NCBI RefSeq assembly: GCF_002288925.2
Contig: NW_022098037.1
Coordinates: 3,623,383 to 3,687,382, forward strand
DNA from: Delphinapterus leucas
Lineage: Eukaryota; Chordata; Mammalia; Artiodactyla; Monodontidae
Length of the DNA: 64,000 nucleotides
Reading direction: 5' to 3'
Of the stretch, positions 23,180-35,069 are shown in pieces. A program made the position numbers and the translations under genes. The notes beneath the pieces were generated by a model. The model saw only the letters and a program-made list of their open reading frames with translations, ran no database searches and was not told the DNA's origin. Each line of letters begins with the position of its first letter. Position 1 is the first letter of the stretch.

Positions 23180-25300
23180 TTCAAACAAAAGACTAAAAAT
23201 CTTTCCTATAAATACTGAAGTAAAAAATGCTATAGTACATTGGGAAACAGAATTCAGAAGTATAATAAAGGAATAATATAATCCAATTCAATGGAGTTTA
23301 CCCTGGAATTGCAAGGAATTATGGGATTAAGTACTAGGAAATTTATTTATAAAATTACTTTAAGAGGATAAGAAGAGAAATATATTGTCATTTCCACGGG
23401 TGCTAAAGTCATTTAATAAAATGTAATATCTATTCCTAAGTTTAAAAGAAAAAAAAGATAAAATGTGAATAGATATATCAATATGGTAAATATATAAATA
23501 TATGCATCAACATAAAAGTTATCACAATTAATGGGGAAATACTAGAAGAGTCCCATTAAAGTCTGGAACAAGTTCACTTGTGCTGCTAATATTTCACATT
23601 ACCCTGGAGCACCTAGATAGTTCATAAAATTTGGTACCTAAAAAAAGAGAAAAATCATAAAGGAGAAAGTAAAATTGTCATAATTTGTAAAAAATGATGA
23701 TTGCCTAAAAACTCAAGAAAATAACTGAGAAACTAGTCTTAATGTTTTTAACAAAAAGAATTAAATAAGGTAGTGCTCAAAAAAAGTAATATATGGAAAG
23801 AAATAGTCTTCATGTATACACATAACAATTAGAAGAAATACTGGAAGGAAAGACCCTTATTTACATAAGTGGCAAAAAAAATGTAAGATACCTATCGATA
23901 AACTTAACAAGAAAAGTGCAGAAGCTATACAAAACAATTTTAAAGTGCTTTTAAAAAATCCCACAAAAAATGATTTAAGCTAATGGAAAGACATTCCACA
24001 TTCTTGTAGAAAGTCTTATCATCATAAAGTTGTAAATTTTCATCAAGTTAGTTTAAAAATTTGCACAAACCCAAAAATCTACCAAGGAGACTTCTTTTGG
24101 AACTAAAATAATTTATTCTAAAGTTCATAAAAGGAAAAAAAAGCAAGAATAGTACAAAAGTTTGGTGGAAAAAAACTGTAATGTGAGATTAGCCTTACCA
24201 ATATTAAAATGTACAATAAATCTACAATAATTAAATAATATGATATAAACCATAATATGCAGATAGACAACATAAAACAGACTAGAAATCCCTGAAAAAG
24301 ACTCAAATGCATATTGAAATTTAGATACACTGAAGATGATATTTCAAATCAGATAGTTCAAATCTTATTTTAAAGATAAAATATTAAGCTATACTCCTGC
24401 GACAACAGACTATCTGTTAGAGAAGAATATTGACTACTTACCTCACAATATCCGCAAAAATAAATCCCAAATAGATCAAAGATTTAAAGGTGAAAAAAAA
24501 AAAACCTTAAAAGAATTAGAAGAAAAGATGGGGAAGTAATTATTTTTTATTTTTTATTATCTTCAAGTGGGGAAGACCTTTGAAGTATTAATTTTTAAAT
24601 CCCAGGAGTCATAAATAAATTATTAATAAATTTGACTACATAAGAATATTTTAAATCTCTGTATTGTATAGCACAAAAAAACAAAGCCAAAAAATAACCT
24701 GGGGAAAACTTTTGCAATTCACAATAAAACAAAAGGATAATTTTCCTAATATATGAAAAGCATCTACAAATCAATAAGCAAAATATGAATAACCCAGTAG
24801 AAAAATGGGCAAAGGATAAGAACAGTTTTTACTAGACAAAAAATATGAATAGCAATGTAAATATATGAAGGGCTGTTCACCTAACCCATAATAAGAGAAA
24901 TGTAAATTCAAACTACAACTAGATATTATTTTTCACCTAACATATTGGCAAAGATCACTAATGTTTGCTATATCACTCTGATAATGAGGACGTTGGGAAA
25001 CAGCCTTTTTTTTTTTACATTTCTGATGAGATTGTAAATTGCCACAATCACTGAGGGCAATTTGGCAATATCTGTCAAAAATTAAAATGCCTGCTATACC
25101 CTTCGATACAATTAGATTTCCAAGGAATTCACCCTGCAGACTACACAATCACTGAGGGCAATTTGGCAATATCTGTCAAAAATTAAAATGCCTGCTATAC
25201 CCTTCAATACAATTAGATTTCCAAGGAATTCACCCTGCAGACTAAAGTATGTTCAGAGATAGTCCCTTCAGTATGAAATCTTTGACGTGGGCAAAAAAGG
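23180..25300 (+). mobile_element. Ancient L1 (ORF2 end and 3' UTR), heavily eroded
   Basis: About 2.1 kb of A-rich sense-strand L1: late ORF2 words near 23.2-24.0 kb, 'ACAACAGACTATCTGTTAGA' and AAATCCCAAATAGATCAAAG near 24.4 kb, then the 3' UTR words CAAATCAATAAGCAAAATAT, CAGTAGAAAAATGGGCAAAG and ATTGTAAATTGCCACAATC. No frame survives. It also contains the tandem duplication listed separately. Confidence 0.8.
25043..25244. repeat. 101-bp tandem duplication inside L1
   Basis: Two head-to-tail copies, 25043-25143 and 25144-25244, start with CACAATCACTGAGGGC. I see a single difference (CG in copy 1, CA in copy 2 near 25104/25205), a CpG transition. The duplication is much younger than the L1 around it. 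Confidence 0.95.
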
Positions 25301-26268
25301 TCCCTTTTGATGGTTTGAGAAGGCTCTATTTATCACATCCAGACAATGGATTTACTAAAGAGTGCAAGAGCACCTTTATCACACAGCACCTGGCACTCAG
25401 CACAGCATAATGCAAATTATAACCCTGAACATCTGTTCATATTCTTAATACTATTCAGGTCCCAAGGAAAAGCTCCACATTTTTTGCCCTGTGTCTTCAA
25501 AATGAAAGGCAACTCTAACCAAATATGCTAGAAATTTGTGGGTTGTGCCACTGCCAGCATCAGAAATGACCACTGCTTTGGGGAACAGGAAAGGTGTGGG
25601 CTACAGAAGCATTTACTAAGAGCAAAGACCAATTAACTTCTTAAATGTTCCTCTCAGATAGCAGGAACGCAGTAGATTCTTGCATTCTTTTTTTTGACAA
25701 TAAAGCTGATCATACATTTTCTTGCTTCATGTGTTTTATTTATTTTAATGTTTGAATTGTGACAGTATCCACAGAAGTTGCTGAATAACAATTGGTTGAG
25801 GAACGTTATCCAATGTAGACAACTAATAATTCTAATTCTAATTGTGGCATGATGTAGATTCCTTACAACTTGGCTACTGGATGGACTCTGAACACCAGAA
25901 CTGAAAAGCTTTACTTTTATATTAAATGAAGTTTAATTTAAATTGATATATTTTACTAACACAAAAATATCATTTTATTAATTACATATGTAATTAAATG
26001 AGATTTAATTAGATTTCAAAAAGTAAATATGCAAGAAATTTAGCTATATTCAAATTTTTATTTTTTATATTCAATCATTAAATTTTCCTTTTGCCTTTAC
26101 ATTTAGTGGTTATTTTAAAAGAAAAATAACCTTTCAAAGACATAAAAATTAATTTTAATTGATTGATATTTTATACTTTATTTATATTTCGATGCAAACA
26201 TATCCAAATTTTGTACACTTTGAATTACATGTTCAATCCTAAAATCATTATTGAAAATCTTGATTAAA
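25301..26268. other. No gene seen
   Basis: Unassigned; becomes very AT-rich after 25900. The frame at 25346-25531 has no recognisable domain. Confidence 0.4.
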
Positions 26269-26279
26269 ATATCATACTT

Positions 26280-26580
26280 GGGCTTCCCTTGCGGCGCAGT
26301 GGTTAAGAATCCGCCTGCCAATGCAGGGAACACGGGTTCGATCCCTGCTCCGGGAAGATCCCACATGCCATGGAGCAACTAAGCCCGTGAGCCACAACTA
26401 CTGAAGCCTGCGTGCCTAGAGCCTGTGCTCTGCAACAAGAGAAGCCACCGCAATGAGAAACCCGCACACCACAATGAAGAGTGGACCCTGCTCTCCACAA
26501 CTAGAGAAAGCCCGTGAACAGCAACGAAGACCCAACACAGCCAAAAATAAATAATAAATTAATTAATTAAAAATATATAT
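26280..26580 (+). mobile_element. Older, longer CHR-type SINE
   Basis: Same tRNA-derived head (GCGGCGCAGTGGTTAAGAAT; GGGTTCGATCCCTGCTCC) but a distinct longer body with CTCCACAACTAGAGAAAGCC and CAGCAACGAAGACCCAACAC before an AATAAATAATAAATT tail. TSD ATATCATACTT at 26269-26279 and 26581-26591. It has lost most CpGs, consistent with greater age than the other four copies. Confidence 0.92.
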
Positions 26581-26591
26581 ATATCATACTT

Positions 26592-27129
26592 ATTCATTTT
26601 GCTAAAATGAAAGAAAAATTTTATAGAATACATAATGAATTATATGCTTTATTTTTATTATCAATCCAAATATCAGTGTATCACCAGAATACCATGGCAT
26701 GTGCAATAATTGAATTCCACTTTTTATATTTTGCCAAGTTTCAGTTACATAAGAAACATAGCTTTATTCACATTTTTCTATTTCATGTTACTTGTCAAAG
26801 TAATAGGGGTAGACATATTTTAGTTAATAGTTTGTGAGCTTGATTTATAACTTTTAAATATTTAGACACATTATGTGGAGGCTCCACTTGTACTAATGCC
26901 CTGAGCTCCACAAATGTTATGAGAGGGCCCGAGTGCAGCACTGCACATAATAGAAAAAAATATGAGATTCTTAATATCTATCAATGTGACACTTGCTGAA
27001 TATCTTATATGTATAATTTTTAAAGGACATATAAGTGTTTGTGTGTGGCTGGGTGTGTATTATCTCTAGAATGATACACAAGAAACCAGTAGCAACAACT
27101 GCATCTAGAAAATGAAATCTTTAAAGACT
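26592..27129. other. No gene seen
   Basis: AT-rich unique sequence. Confidence 0.4.
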
Positions 27130-27230
27130 ATTTATTTAGTTCACTGAAACGCCCCTAGGACCAGAAGAGTTGTCAGACACACAGTAAGTACTCAATAAAT
27201 AAGTCTGTGCTGAATGAATGAATGAACCAA
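27130..27230 (+). repeat. L2 3' tip
   Basis: CACACAGTAAGTACTCAATA followed by GCTGAATGAATGAATGAACC is the L2 terminus. Confidence 0.75.
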
Positions 27231-27699
27231 TCAAGAGGGAAAATTAGCTGATAAGCACTTCACTAATTACCCTTTGGTATATACGTTGAATTTTGAACTA
27301 TATACATGTTCCCCTTAATTCGGGGGGGGGAGGGGAATCCAATGACCAATAAATCTTAACATTCCAAGTAGTTTTGATATTATCATCTCAGAACCAAATA
27401 CCATCAGATTTTCATAACCATAATTTCTACTGTTCAGTGTCCTGAAATTGGAATTACCAGTGGACGTACATGCGTTGTAACATAGCACTACTTTGCATAT
27501 GTCTGGTTCTTTATAGTTAACCACATTCTGTCACATGCACAGTGTGGCTCATTCAAGGTAAGTAGAGAAAATGTCATCATCTCTAATTTATAGATTAAAA
27601 ACCTGCCCAAGTTCAAACAATGCAGAATGCTATTCACCTTCCATAGCCCACACAGTTGTTGGAAAAACATGTTCATGTCATTTTTTTACATTGCTCTGG
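27231..27699. other. No gene seen
   Basis: Unique AT-rich sequence with a G9AG4 run at about 27322. Confidence 0.4.
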
Positions 27700-27837
27700 A
27701 AAGACAGCTTTGTTCTATGGAATAGGCAGCAGATTCACTTATCTAAGCGGTTGGCATCATTTACTATTATGACACCCACTAAAGTTGAGTTTGTGGCCAG
27801 TTCCAAACTCACACTTTATGAAGAGAAAGAGGAACTG
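27700..27837 (+). CDS. Tentative dynein heavy chain-like exon (AAA4 / coiled-coil 1)
   Basis: The frame (open from 27571 to 27912) contains LSKRLASFTIMTPT followed by EFVASSKLTLYEEKEEL at about 27748-27837. This resembles the segment of axonemal dynein heavy chains where AAA4 ends in a TPT-containing motif with a following acidic residue, then enters the stalk helix with a K...EKR-E-L pattern. One residue seems deleted after TPT relative to the family, and the aromatic usually found there is absent. An AG at 27712-27713 after a T-rich tract could be the acceptor (GACAG), and GT at 27837 a poor donor. Support comes mainly from order: it lies upstream of the two clearer dynein-like exons at 35 and 62.6 kb, as the protein would require. 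Chance similarity is possible. Confidence 0.35.
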
Positions 27838-28620
27838 TATTTTGTCTCCCCTATTGTTTATTTTTATGGTGCCCTGTCTTTAGTAATAAATTTTGTTACA
27901 CAATTGTGGTAAAATATAATAGGTTTGCCTGAAAATCCTTCTCTTAGGTGATGAAACTTTCTAAAAAGAATTCTCCTTTCCAAGTTTTGCTTTTCCTTTT
28001 TAATCTACTTCCCTATGACTTTTTATTTAAAACATTTCACTTTTTTAAAAAATGACTATCACATTTTTCTTAATTCCATCTTCTTTTCAACTCCCTCATC
28101 CTTTATTCACTGTGCTTTTGTATCCTTTTATTTTAAAGTTCTTTTCATGTTTTCTCCCTTTTGTTTTATTTCCATGGGAGTTTTTATTATCATCTTAGTC
28201 TTTTTGTCTAGCCTTGTACACTGAGGCCTGACCCAATAGTGAGGAAATGAATAGGGAAAGTATCACAGCCATGTTACAGTGGAAGAGGCAGACAGGTGCA
28301 AAGGAGGGGGAAAAAGAAAAAGACTGGATGAAGACCTGATTATTTTTTTAGTCTCCAGGGTGTAGTATCTTTGAAGATGAAAAATAATGACATTTACACA
28401 GGCACCTAAATAGAAATGTGACTTGCAGAACATAGAAATGCAGAGAAAACAGTTTCCTTTATTTAGAAACTTGGTTCAGTGTCCAATAGACTGAGTCAAA
28501 TTTACTTTGAAGGCATGAGTGAGAGTATTGCCCTGCAAGGCCAAACTTGACAAATGAACTCAGTCTCTATCTTGAAACAAACTCACTAGTAAGTGAAATT
28601 CAGAATTCTGCTTGGCTTGT
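27838..28620. other. No gene seen
   Basis: Pyrimidine- and AT-rich; frame at 28015-28224 is low-complexity and unsupported. Confidence 0.4.
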
Positions 28621-28621
28621 T

Positions 28622-28722
28622 GTTTTTTTTTTACATCTTTATTGGAGTATAATTGCTTTACAATGTTGTGTTAGTTTCTGCTGTACAATAAAGTGAATCA
28701 GCTCTATGTATACATATATCGG
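28622..28722 (-). mobile_element. Short 5'-truncated L1 3' end, reverse
   Basis: A T9-10 run, then ATCTTTATTGGAGTATAATT, GCTTTACAATGTTGTGTTAG and GAATCAGCTCTATGTATAC: the last ~100 bp of L1 on the minus strand. No convincing TSD seen. Confidence 0.9.
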
Positions 28723-30324
28723 AAGCAAGCCCATGCTCCTTAAAGATCTCCAAAGCAAGATATCTATTTAATAAATCAGTAAGAATGGTCATAGTATGAT
28801 TCTCATGCAGAAAGATCAACAATCAGTATTAGAAATTTTGACAAGTAGTTGTTCCTATCTCTATTTAATAAGCATTTTTGTGTTTCAGATCTAGCTGTTT
28901 ACAGGCCCTCTTTCCTTGGAGCTCATCCTGGTTTGATTTATCTTTCACCTGCCTGTCTTCCCCTGATATCACCTGACTCTTTGATCCATCTATAATTCTA
29001 CCATGACCATCCTATAACCCCTGGAGCATCTACAGAGCAAAAATGAACAATTAAAATAAGAGATAGATCTCTGCTAAATGGGAACATGTATATTTTATAA
29101 AGTTTTTATTGCCTTTGCAATGAACTAAACTAAATCTGAAAATTTCACCTCACAAAAACATTGAGACAAACTGATGCATGTGCATGGGTGTGTCTGTGCA
29201 TATGTAGGTGTAACTGTGTGTGTATATGAGTGTGTGAATATTTCTAAATGTGTCTGTGTGTGAGTATGCAAGTGCGTGTTATGTGTATTTGTGTCTGCCA
29301 TGAAGAGGTAACGAGGAAAATCAGTAAATCAGACCATTTTTTATCTACCTGGCACTAAACATCTAGTTACTTGCAAATATGTATGATTAATTTTTTTGTT
29401 TAAAAAATGAAAATCTGGACGCTAAACATATATAGCAATTGTGAATGACTTTGCCTTTGCCTTAAACTCTTTTTTTCATTTACTCCTTTTCTTTTCCTTG
29501 TCTGCTAGCTTTCACCCTCATTTTGCTTTTCCTATCTGGTGTTTCCTAGTTCTGCTCAGTTTAATTTATCCAAATGTCATACCCGATAAGTTGCTGAATT
29601 TCCATTCCATTCCTGCTGAATTATTGTATTACTTTTAAATATCTTGCATCTGCTCTTGATTCTTCCATCTGCTTCTCTTCCTCTTTACTTTCGCATCAGG
29701 AGGCCTGGCTCTAGGTTAGAGACATTGGCCAGACACCCTTTATTTTCCATTTCTTAACGACTGACACAAAGTCCATTATCCTTTCAGACTCTCTCTCTGA
29801 AAAAGCTAGACCCAGGCAAATTTGTAAAGTAGGTCAGATATGTGAGTGCCACCATGCCCACCTTAAGTACTCTCTCATTCATGTTTGTCACGCTCCTGCA
29901 GAGGTACCCCGCATTCTAGACCTTCCCGTTTTTTCCTTTTAACTCCCATCCTTCAAAAAGTACACATCCAATGTCCCTTTTCCCCATTACCTCACTTCTA
30001 GGAGAAATTCACTAGGAAAATCCATCAAAATATTACTCATAGACAATAAAAAGTTTTCATCTTCTACAGAATGAGTTTCAAGATCTTTGCTTCTGTGTTG
30101 TTGTAATTACAGGCATGTGAGGCAGACCCAGAAAAGTAACCAGCTGTAACTGATTTGAGGCACTTGTAAGCAGAGTTGGCTGCTCTCTTAAACAAGAATT
30201 TGATGGCTAGGTCAACTAAAAAACTGGCATATGGTTGTTTGCTTGGATAAAAATATTGTATCAATATTAAATTTCCTGAAGTTGAAAAAAAAAACAGAAT
30301 TTGATGGCATTTTAGAAAAAGAAA
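28723..30324. other. No gene seen; TG-rich tract at 29160-29300
   Basis: 29160-29300 is a degenerate (TG)n tract. The rest is unassigned; the frame at 29441-29638 is pyrimidine-rich and unsupported. Confidence 0.45.
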
Positions 30325-30515
30325 GGAATTAACATTTGCCAAGTTTTTACTTTGTGCCAGACATAAGCTAAATGTCACACTCGTTTTAGTCAATGAAAAG
30401 CTAGAATACTTGCCCAAGGTAAAAAAGTCATATGGCTACAAGAAGTGGAGATGCTAGTAAGCCAACAGCAAAGCCCAATGCTCTGTCCACTACACCGGCT
30501 ACACCTGTGATGCTG
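30325..30515 (-). repeat. MIR, reverse
   Basis: TTTTTACTTTGTGCCAGACA, TACTTGCCCAAGGTAAAAAA and GCTCTGTCCACTACACCG follow reverse MIR order. Confidence 0.75.
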
Positions 30516-30589
30516 CTTGAGCCTAGAGTCGTGGACTGATAGCTTTCCTCTGTTTTGGGTTCCAACCAGGAATCATACATTGGCACCTT

Positions 30590-30965
30590 TTATGTGTCAG
30601 GACAAAGCTGGAAGTGAGAAACAGCTTGGAATGGATGGTGCACTGTTACAAGAGCACAAAGTCTGGAGCAGGGATATGTTCTAAGGAGGATCAGCTGGGA
30701 CACCATTTTGAAGGCTTTGTAGTATATGCTACAGAACTCAGACTTGACACCAAAGACATTGGGGCACCTGTAAGGGTTCTAAGCAAGGAAATGAGATGGA
30801 CAGAGTTGAGTTCTAGATTCATCATTCTAGAACAGGATACATACCATCTTTGAGAGGGACAAACCCTAACTAGGGTGACTAGGTGGGCAGCTACATTGCT
30901 GTTACCCAGGCAAGAGATGAAAGTGGGCTTAAATAAGGCAACAGAGGATGTGGGGAAACCTGTAT
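30590..30965 (-). repeat. L2 internal/3' region, reverse
   Basis: GGAGCAGGGATATGTTC, GCTTTGTAGTATATGCTACA and TTACCCAGGCAAGAGATGAA correspond to reverse L2 blocks. The frame at 30614-30853 is a repeat shadow. Confidence 0.6.
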
Positions 30966-32814
30966 TTAGGAGGTAAAATCAGTAGGACTTGCTGATCATT
31001 TGGATACAAAGAGTAGAGGAGAGAAAGGAATCAAAGATGCCCATTTTTCCTTTGTATTTGTTCCCAAGTGCCACATTCTTTTTCTAACTCAAAGGAAACT
31101 ATTGTAATCAACAGGGGTGCCTTAGGACAGATTCCCAAACTGAATTTATGAATGTTTGAGGCTGACAAAATTATGCCTAACCTGACCAGTGATACATTTG
31201 GCAAGTACAGTTTATGACCAGGATATATCACATCCACACAATTAGAGAATAATTTAGCCTTAAGAAAGGGCTAGAATTCTCTTTTCTGGAAAATTGTCTT
31301 TTCCAACCTCAAGAGGAATTCCTGAAAGAGACAGTCCTTGTAATTCTTGGTTATGTTTACAGCAATTTGATTTTAGAAATCATCCTAAAGACAGATATTT
31401 CTATAGTAAATATTCCCAGTTGCCGTCTTTGGAAGGAGTAATTTGATTAGCGGTACTGTGTTGAATTGCATTACAACTGGTTTCTTCACATAATGTCTAT
31501 TACCTACATAAAGAAAAAAAATAAATCATAAACTAATGTCTAGGTGATCTGCTTGGCACAAAAGTGATGGCAGGATGGGGTTAACAAGTGTTTCTGGGGA
31601 GGTAACAGGGAATGATGAGCTCTCAGGTTTTGATGTTTATTAAAGAGTTTATTGAAATCTCATAGAGCAGTAACAAATGAGCTAATAAAACAAATAAGAT
31701 TAAGCAGTGCCAGTAAACAAAATTATAATAAAACTCCAGGAGAGTAGACGTAAACCATTTTTATTTTTTTAATTCTTGCTAAAATCATATTAATATTTCC
31801 AAATCTTATAAGGAGTTTTGGAATTAGGACCCTGTTTGAAAATGGGCATAACCATTCAAATCATGATTCATGTAATTTATGAATTCATTTAACGGACTAT
31901 TTAGCCACAGCAGCAAACTTCTTAAAGGAAAATAACTTTTCCTGGCATGAGATAAGGGGAAAACCACTGAAAATCAATCAGCAAATAAATGGTCTATGCT
32001 GCAGAGTTCTGTTGGAAAATGAAAATCAAGTAAACAAGCTTGAGTTGAAGAGGGGAGGTAGGGACTGGGTTAGAAGAAAACAACTTCCTGAAGGAAGAAA
32101 GTCTTGCTGAAGGAAGTTATTAGACCTTAGGAGATGTTTCTAGCCGCCTCCTTCCTTGCGCATTTTTCTAAAAAGAGCGAATGTCTGCAGATCAAATACA
32201 GGCAGATGGGCTGTGAACAGCCCCCAGGGATTCCCATATCCAACATGGCCTGGGAACAGTAAAATGACTATTTTGGCCAAAACAAAATAGTTTTTGGCTC
32301 CTAGGTAACAGAGCAACCAGCCTGAAGGAGCTAAATGGACAAGAACCAAGCACATCTCAGCAGCAAAAGTGTGGACCCAAGTCCCCACAGGACAACAGTC
32401 ATCTCAGTGGATTCTTCCATGCACAGATAAAATTAGAGACCAAATACTCCCTAAATACTTTGGAGTTATGTGAAGTCACTCAGAAGCTAGGAGGTGATAT
32501 TATATTGACTGAGTTTCTACCACCCTGGCAGAATGGAGACTTGGCACAGTAAGTTGAGACATAGGAAAACAAAGGTCCTATTTCTTACGCACCTAAATAG
32601 TGGACTAGGGGTTGTACCTGCTACATACGGGAGAATGCTTTAAATCTCCTGGGCAGATATGGACAGGCTGGCAGGAAGAAAGAAGAGAAGGTGAAGGCAG
32701 CCTGGTAAGAAATTAGGGAAATTTCTTGAAACCCAGGAAGGTACCCAGAGGGGCAGGATCACTAATTTTTAAAGACCTTGGATTTCTGAACCTCCTTCTG
32801 GATGGGGAAGGGTA
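30966..32814. other. No gene seen
   Basis: Repeat-poor unique sequence. The minus frames at 31031-31237 and 32140-32388 show no recognisable domain. Confidence 0.4.
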
Positions 32815-33185
32815 TTATGGACTGGATGTTAGTGCCCCCGCCCCCCCAAATTCATATATTGAAAGCTTAACCACCAACAGTATAGTATTAGAAGGTAGAG
32901 CCTTTGGGAGGTAATTAGGTTTAGATGAGGTCATGAGGGTAAAAACCTTGATAATGGAATTTGCTCCCTTGAAAGAAGAAAAAGACTAGAGCTCTCTCTC
33001 CTCCATGTGAGGATACACCAAGAAAGCAGCCACCTATCAACCAGGAAGAGGATTTTCACCAAGAAGCTGACCCTGCTGGCACCCTGTTCTCAGACTTCTA
33101 GCCTGCAGAACTGTGAGAAATAAATGTTTGCTGTTTAAGCCTCCCAGTCTATGGTATTCGGTTATAGCAGCCCAAAATGACGACC
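32815..33185 (+). mobile_element. Solo LTR of the MaLR group (MST/MLT1 type)
   Basis: It reads in LTR order: TATTATGGACTGGATGTTAG, CAAATTCATATATTGAAAGC, GAGCCTTTGGGAGGTAATTA, CCATGTGAGGATACACCAAG, then CTGCAGAACTGTGAGAAATA (with AATAAA) and TCTATGGTATTCGGTTATAG. No internal retroviral genes accompany it. Confidence 0.9.
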
Positions 33186-33774
33186 AGAAAGGGCAATTCC
33201 AAGGATGACACATGGATCCTGCAATTGGTGCAGATAAATACTTGGGCTGGAGTACTTACCTGTGATCCCAAGATTGAGCTTTTATCTCTGGGATTCCTGA
33301 CACCCAAAAGAAATGAGAAATATGAGTAAATTATGTGATTCACATCTTTTAAGAAAAGCTATATATGACAGTTCTTCTAGACACCAATAAACATTTAAAG
33401 AAATATATTATTTTTGCCTTTATTCCATGGATACTGCTCAACGTAAGACACAATACTTCCTCTGACAGTTTTGTAAAAAATAACAGTGGAATTTCCATCT
33501 TTTTCTTGTTTCAACTCTTAATAAAACTTTGTATCTTAATATTATTATTCATCTTTGCTGTGTTTATGTACTCATCTTTTCTGTTGGATTAGGTTTTCTG
33601 CCAGGATAAGGTCTCTGACTTATTACAGAAATCAAGTTCCTAGCACAGTGGCACACGCAAGGGCTTCACAAATGTGTGCTTAACCAAAAGTAAGTAATGC
33701 AGTGGAATTACTTTTGATGGAGAGAGGGTACTGACCTAAGCTAATCAGCTCCAGATACGTTAACTTTCAGGATC
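33186..33774. other. Spacer between two LTRs, no gene seen
   Basis: Unassigned AT-rich sequence; a weak L2-like tip may lie near 33600-33680. Confidence 0.4.
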
Positions 33775-34155
33775 TCAGTCAGCTTGGGCTGCTATAACAA
33801 AATACCATAGACTGGATAACTTAAACAATAGACATTTATTTCCCACAGTACCACAGGCTGGGAAGTACAAGTTCAAGGTGCCAGAAAATACAGTTCTTGG
33901 GGAGGGCCCTCTTCCTGGCTAATTTCTCACTGTAAATTCACATGATGGAGAGAGAAGCTCTGTTGTCTCTTCCTCTTCTAAGGGGTGCTAATCCTATCAC
34001 AGGGGTTCCACCCTCATGATCTCATCTAAACCTAGTCAAAGGCCCCACCTTTGACTTTGGCCTTTCCAAAGGCCCCACCTCCTAACACCATCACACTGGG
34101 GGTTAGGGCTTCAACCTATGAATACTAGGGGGACACAAACATTCAGTCCATAACA
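33775..34155 (-). mobile_element. Solo LTR of the MaLR group (MST/THE1 type), reverse
   Basis: Reverse LTR order: GGGCTGCTATAACAAAATAC, ACCATAGACTGGATAACTTA, 'TCCACCCTCATGATCTCATC', CCACCTCCTAACACCATCAC, and CATTCAGTCCATAACA at the end. GGATC at 33770-33774 and 34156-34160 fits the 5-bp target-site duplication of this group. Confidence 0.9.
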
Positions 34156-34200
34156 GGATCTAACTTGAACAGTACATAACAGGATCTAATTTGAATGATT
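34149..34200. repeat. 26-bp tandem duplication across the LTR edge
   Basis: ATAACAGGATCTAACTTGAA recurs as ATAACAGGATCTAATTTGAA 26 bp downstream. The unit includes the last bases of the LTR and the target-site duplication, so it formed after the LTR inserted. Confidence 0.85.
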
Positions 34201-35069
34201 GATAAAAACCTAAAACACCTAAACTCTCCTAAGCACATAGCTTCCTTAACATACACTGAAAAGAAGCCGAAGCCTATTATATCTACAATTTCTTCTCTAG
34301 ATATGTAAAAGTGTTTCCTTATTTTGCACTAGGGCTACAAAAGTCTCCCTACATTTCTAGATTCTTTTTTAAATGATGGATCTTTGGTTCAGTTACAAAA
34401 TAAGATTTGTTGAGTCAGGGCAAAAGTACCTAAGTATCTTAGAAATAAAGCTCAATCTTGAATCCAATGTTTGATTGTGTAAATAACCCATTTTCAAACT
34501 TTTGTTAATGACACAGCATGGACACTGACTAATCAGAATGGATACCAGCTGTAAACAAGTGCTATGATCATCTGGGCGTGTGCCAGGGAAATATCTGTGG
34601 GTTATCAATGGATTTAAAACTCAAAGTACTCAATAGATGGTGAGTAACTAAATTAGCAATTAATTAGTTGTGATTTTATTCATACAGAACTTTCTAGAAG
34701 TAGCAGCTGTAAGAACATTCTTATGATAATCTAAGGTCTTTGCTCAGGTAAAAACTGATATTTTTTTCACAATTGAAACCACCTAGCCAACAAATTTATA
34801 TGTGTAATTTGAACCTCAGAAAGGCATTCAGATTTCCCCAACATGATTGAATGTTGGAACTAATAAGGCAGTGACAATATTTCCTTTATACAAACAATTT
34901 TACAATTATGCAGGACAGTGGCATCTCATGACTGCTACCAACACAAAATCACTGGGCAGCCAGCTTCTACTTTATGCAGCAAGGTTAGCAATTATTCTGT
35001 TACACTTAATTTCCTGTTATTAATGCTTTCCCAGAAGTACTTAAGCATGATATGGCCTTATGAATATAG
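34201..35069. other. No gene seen
   Basis: Unique sequence; immediately precedes the dynein-like exon. A good pyrimidine tract ending in CCCAG lies at about 35010-35033, but the frame after it does not match dynein. Confidence 0.4.
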
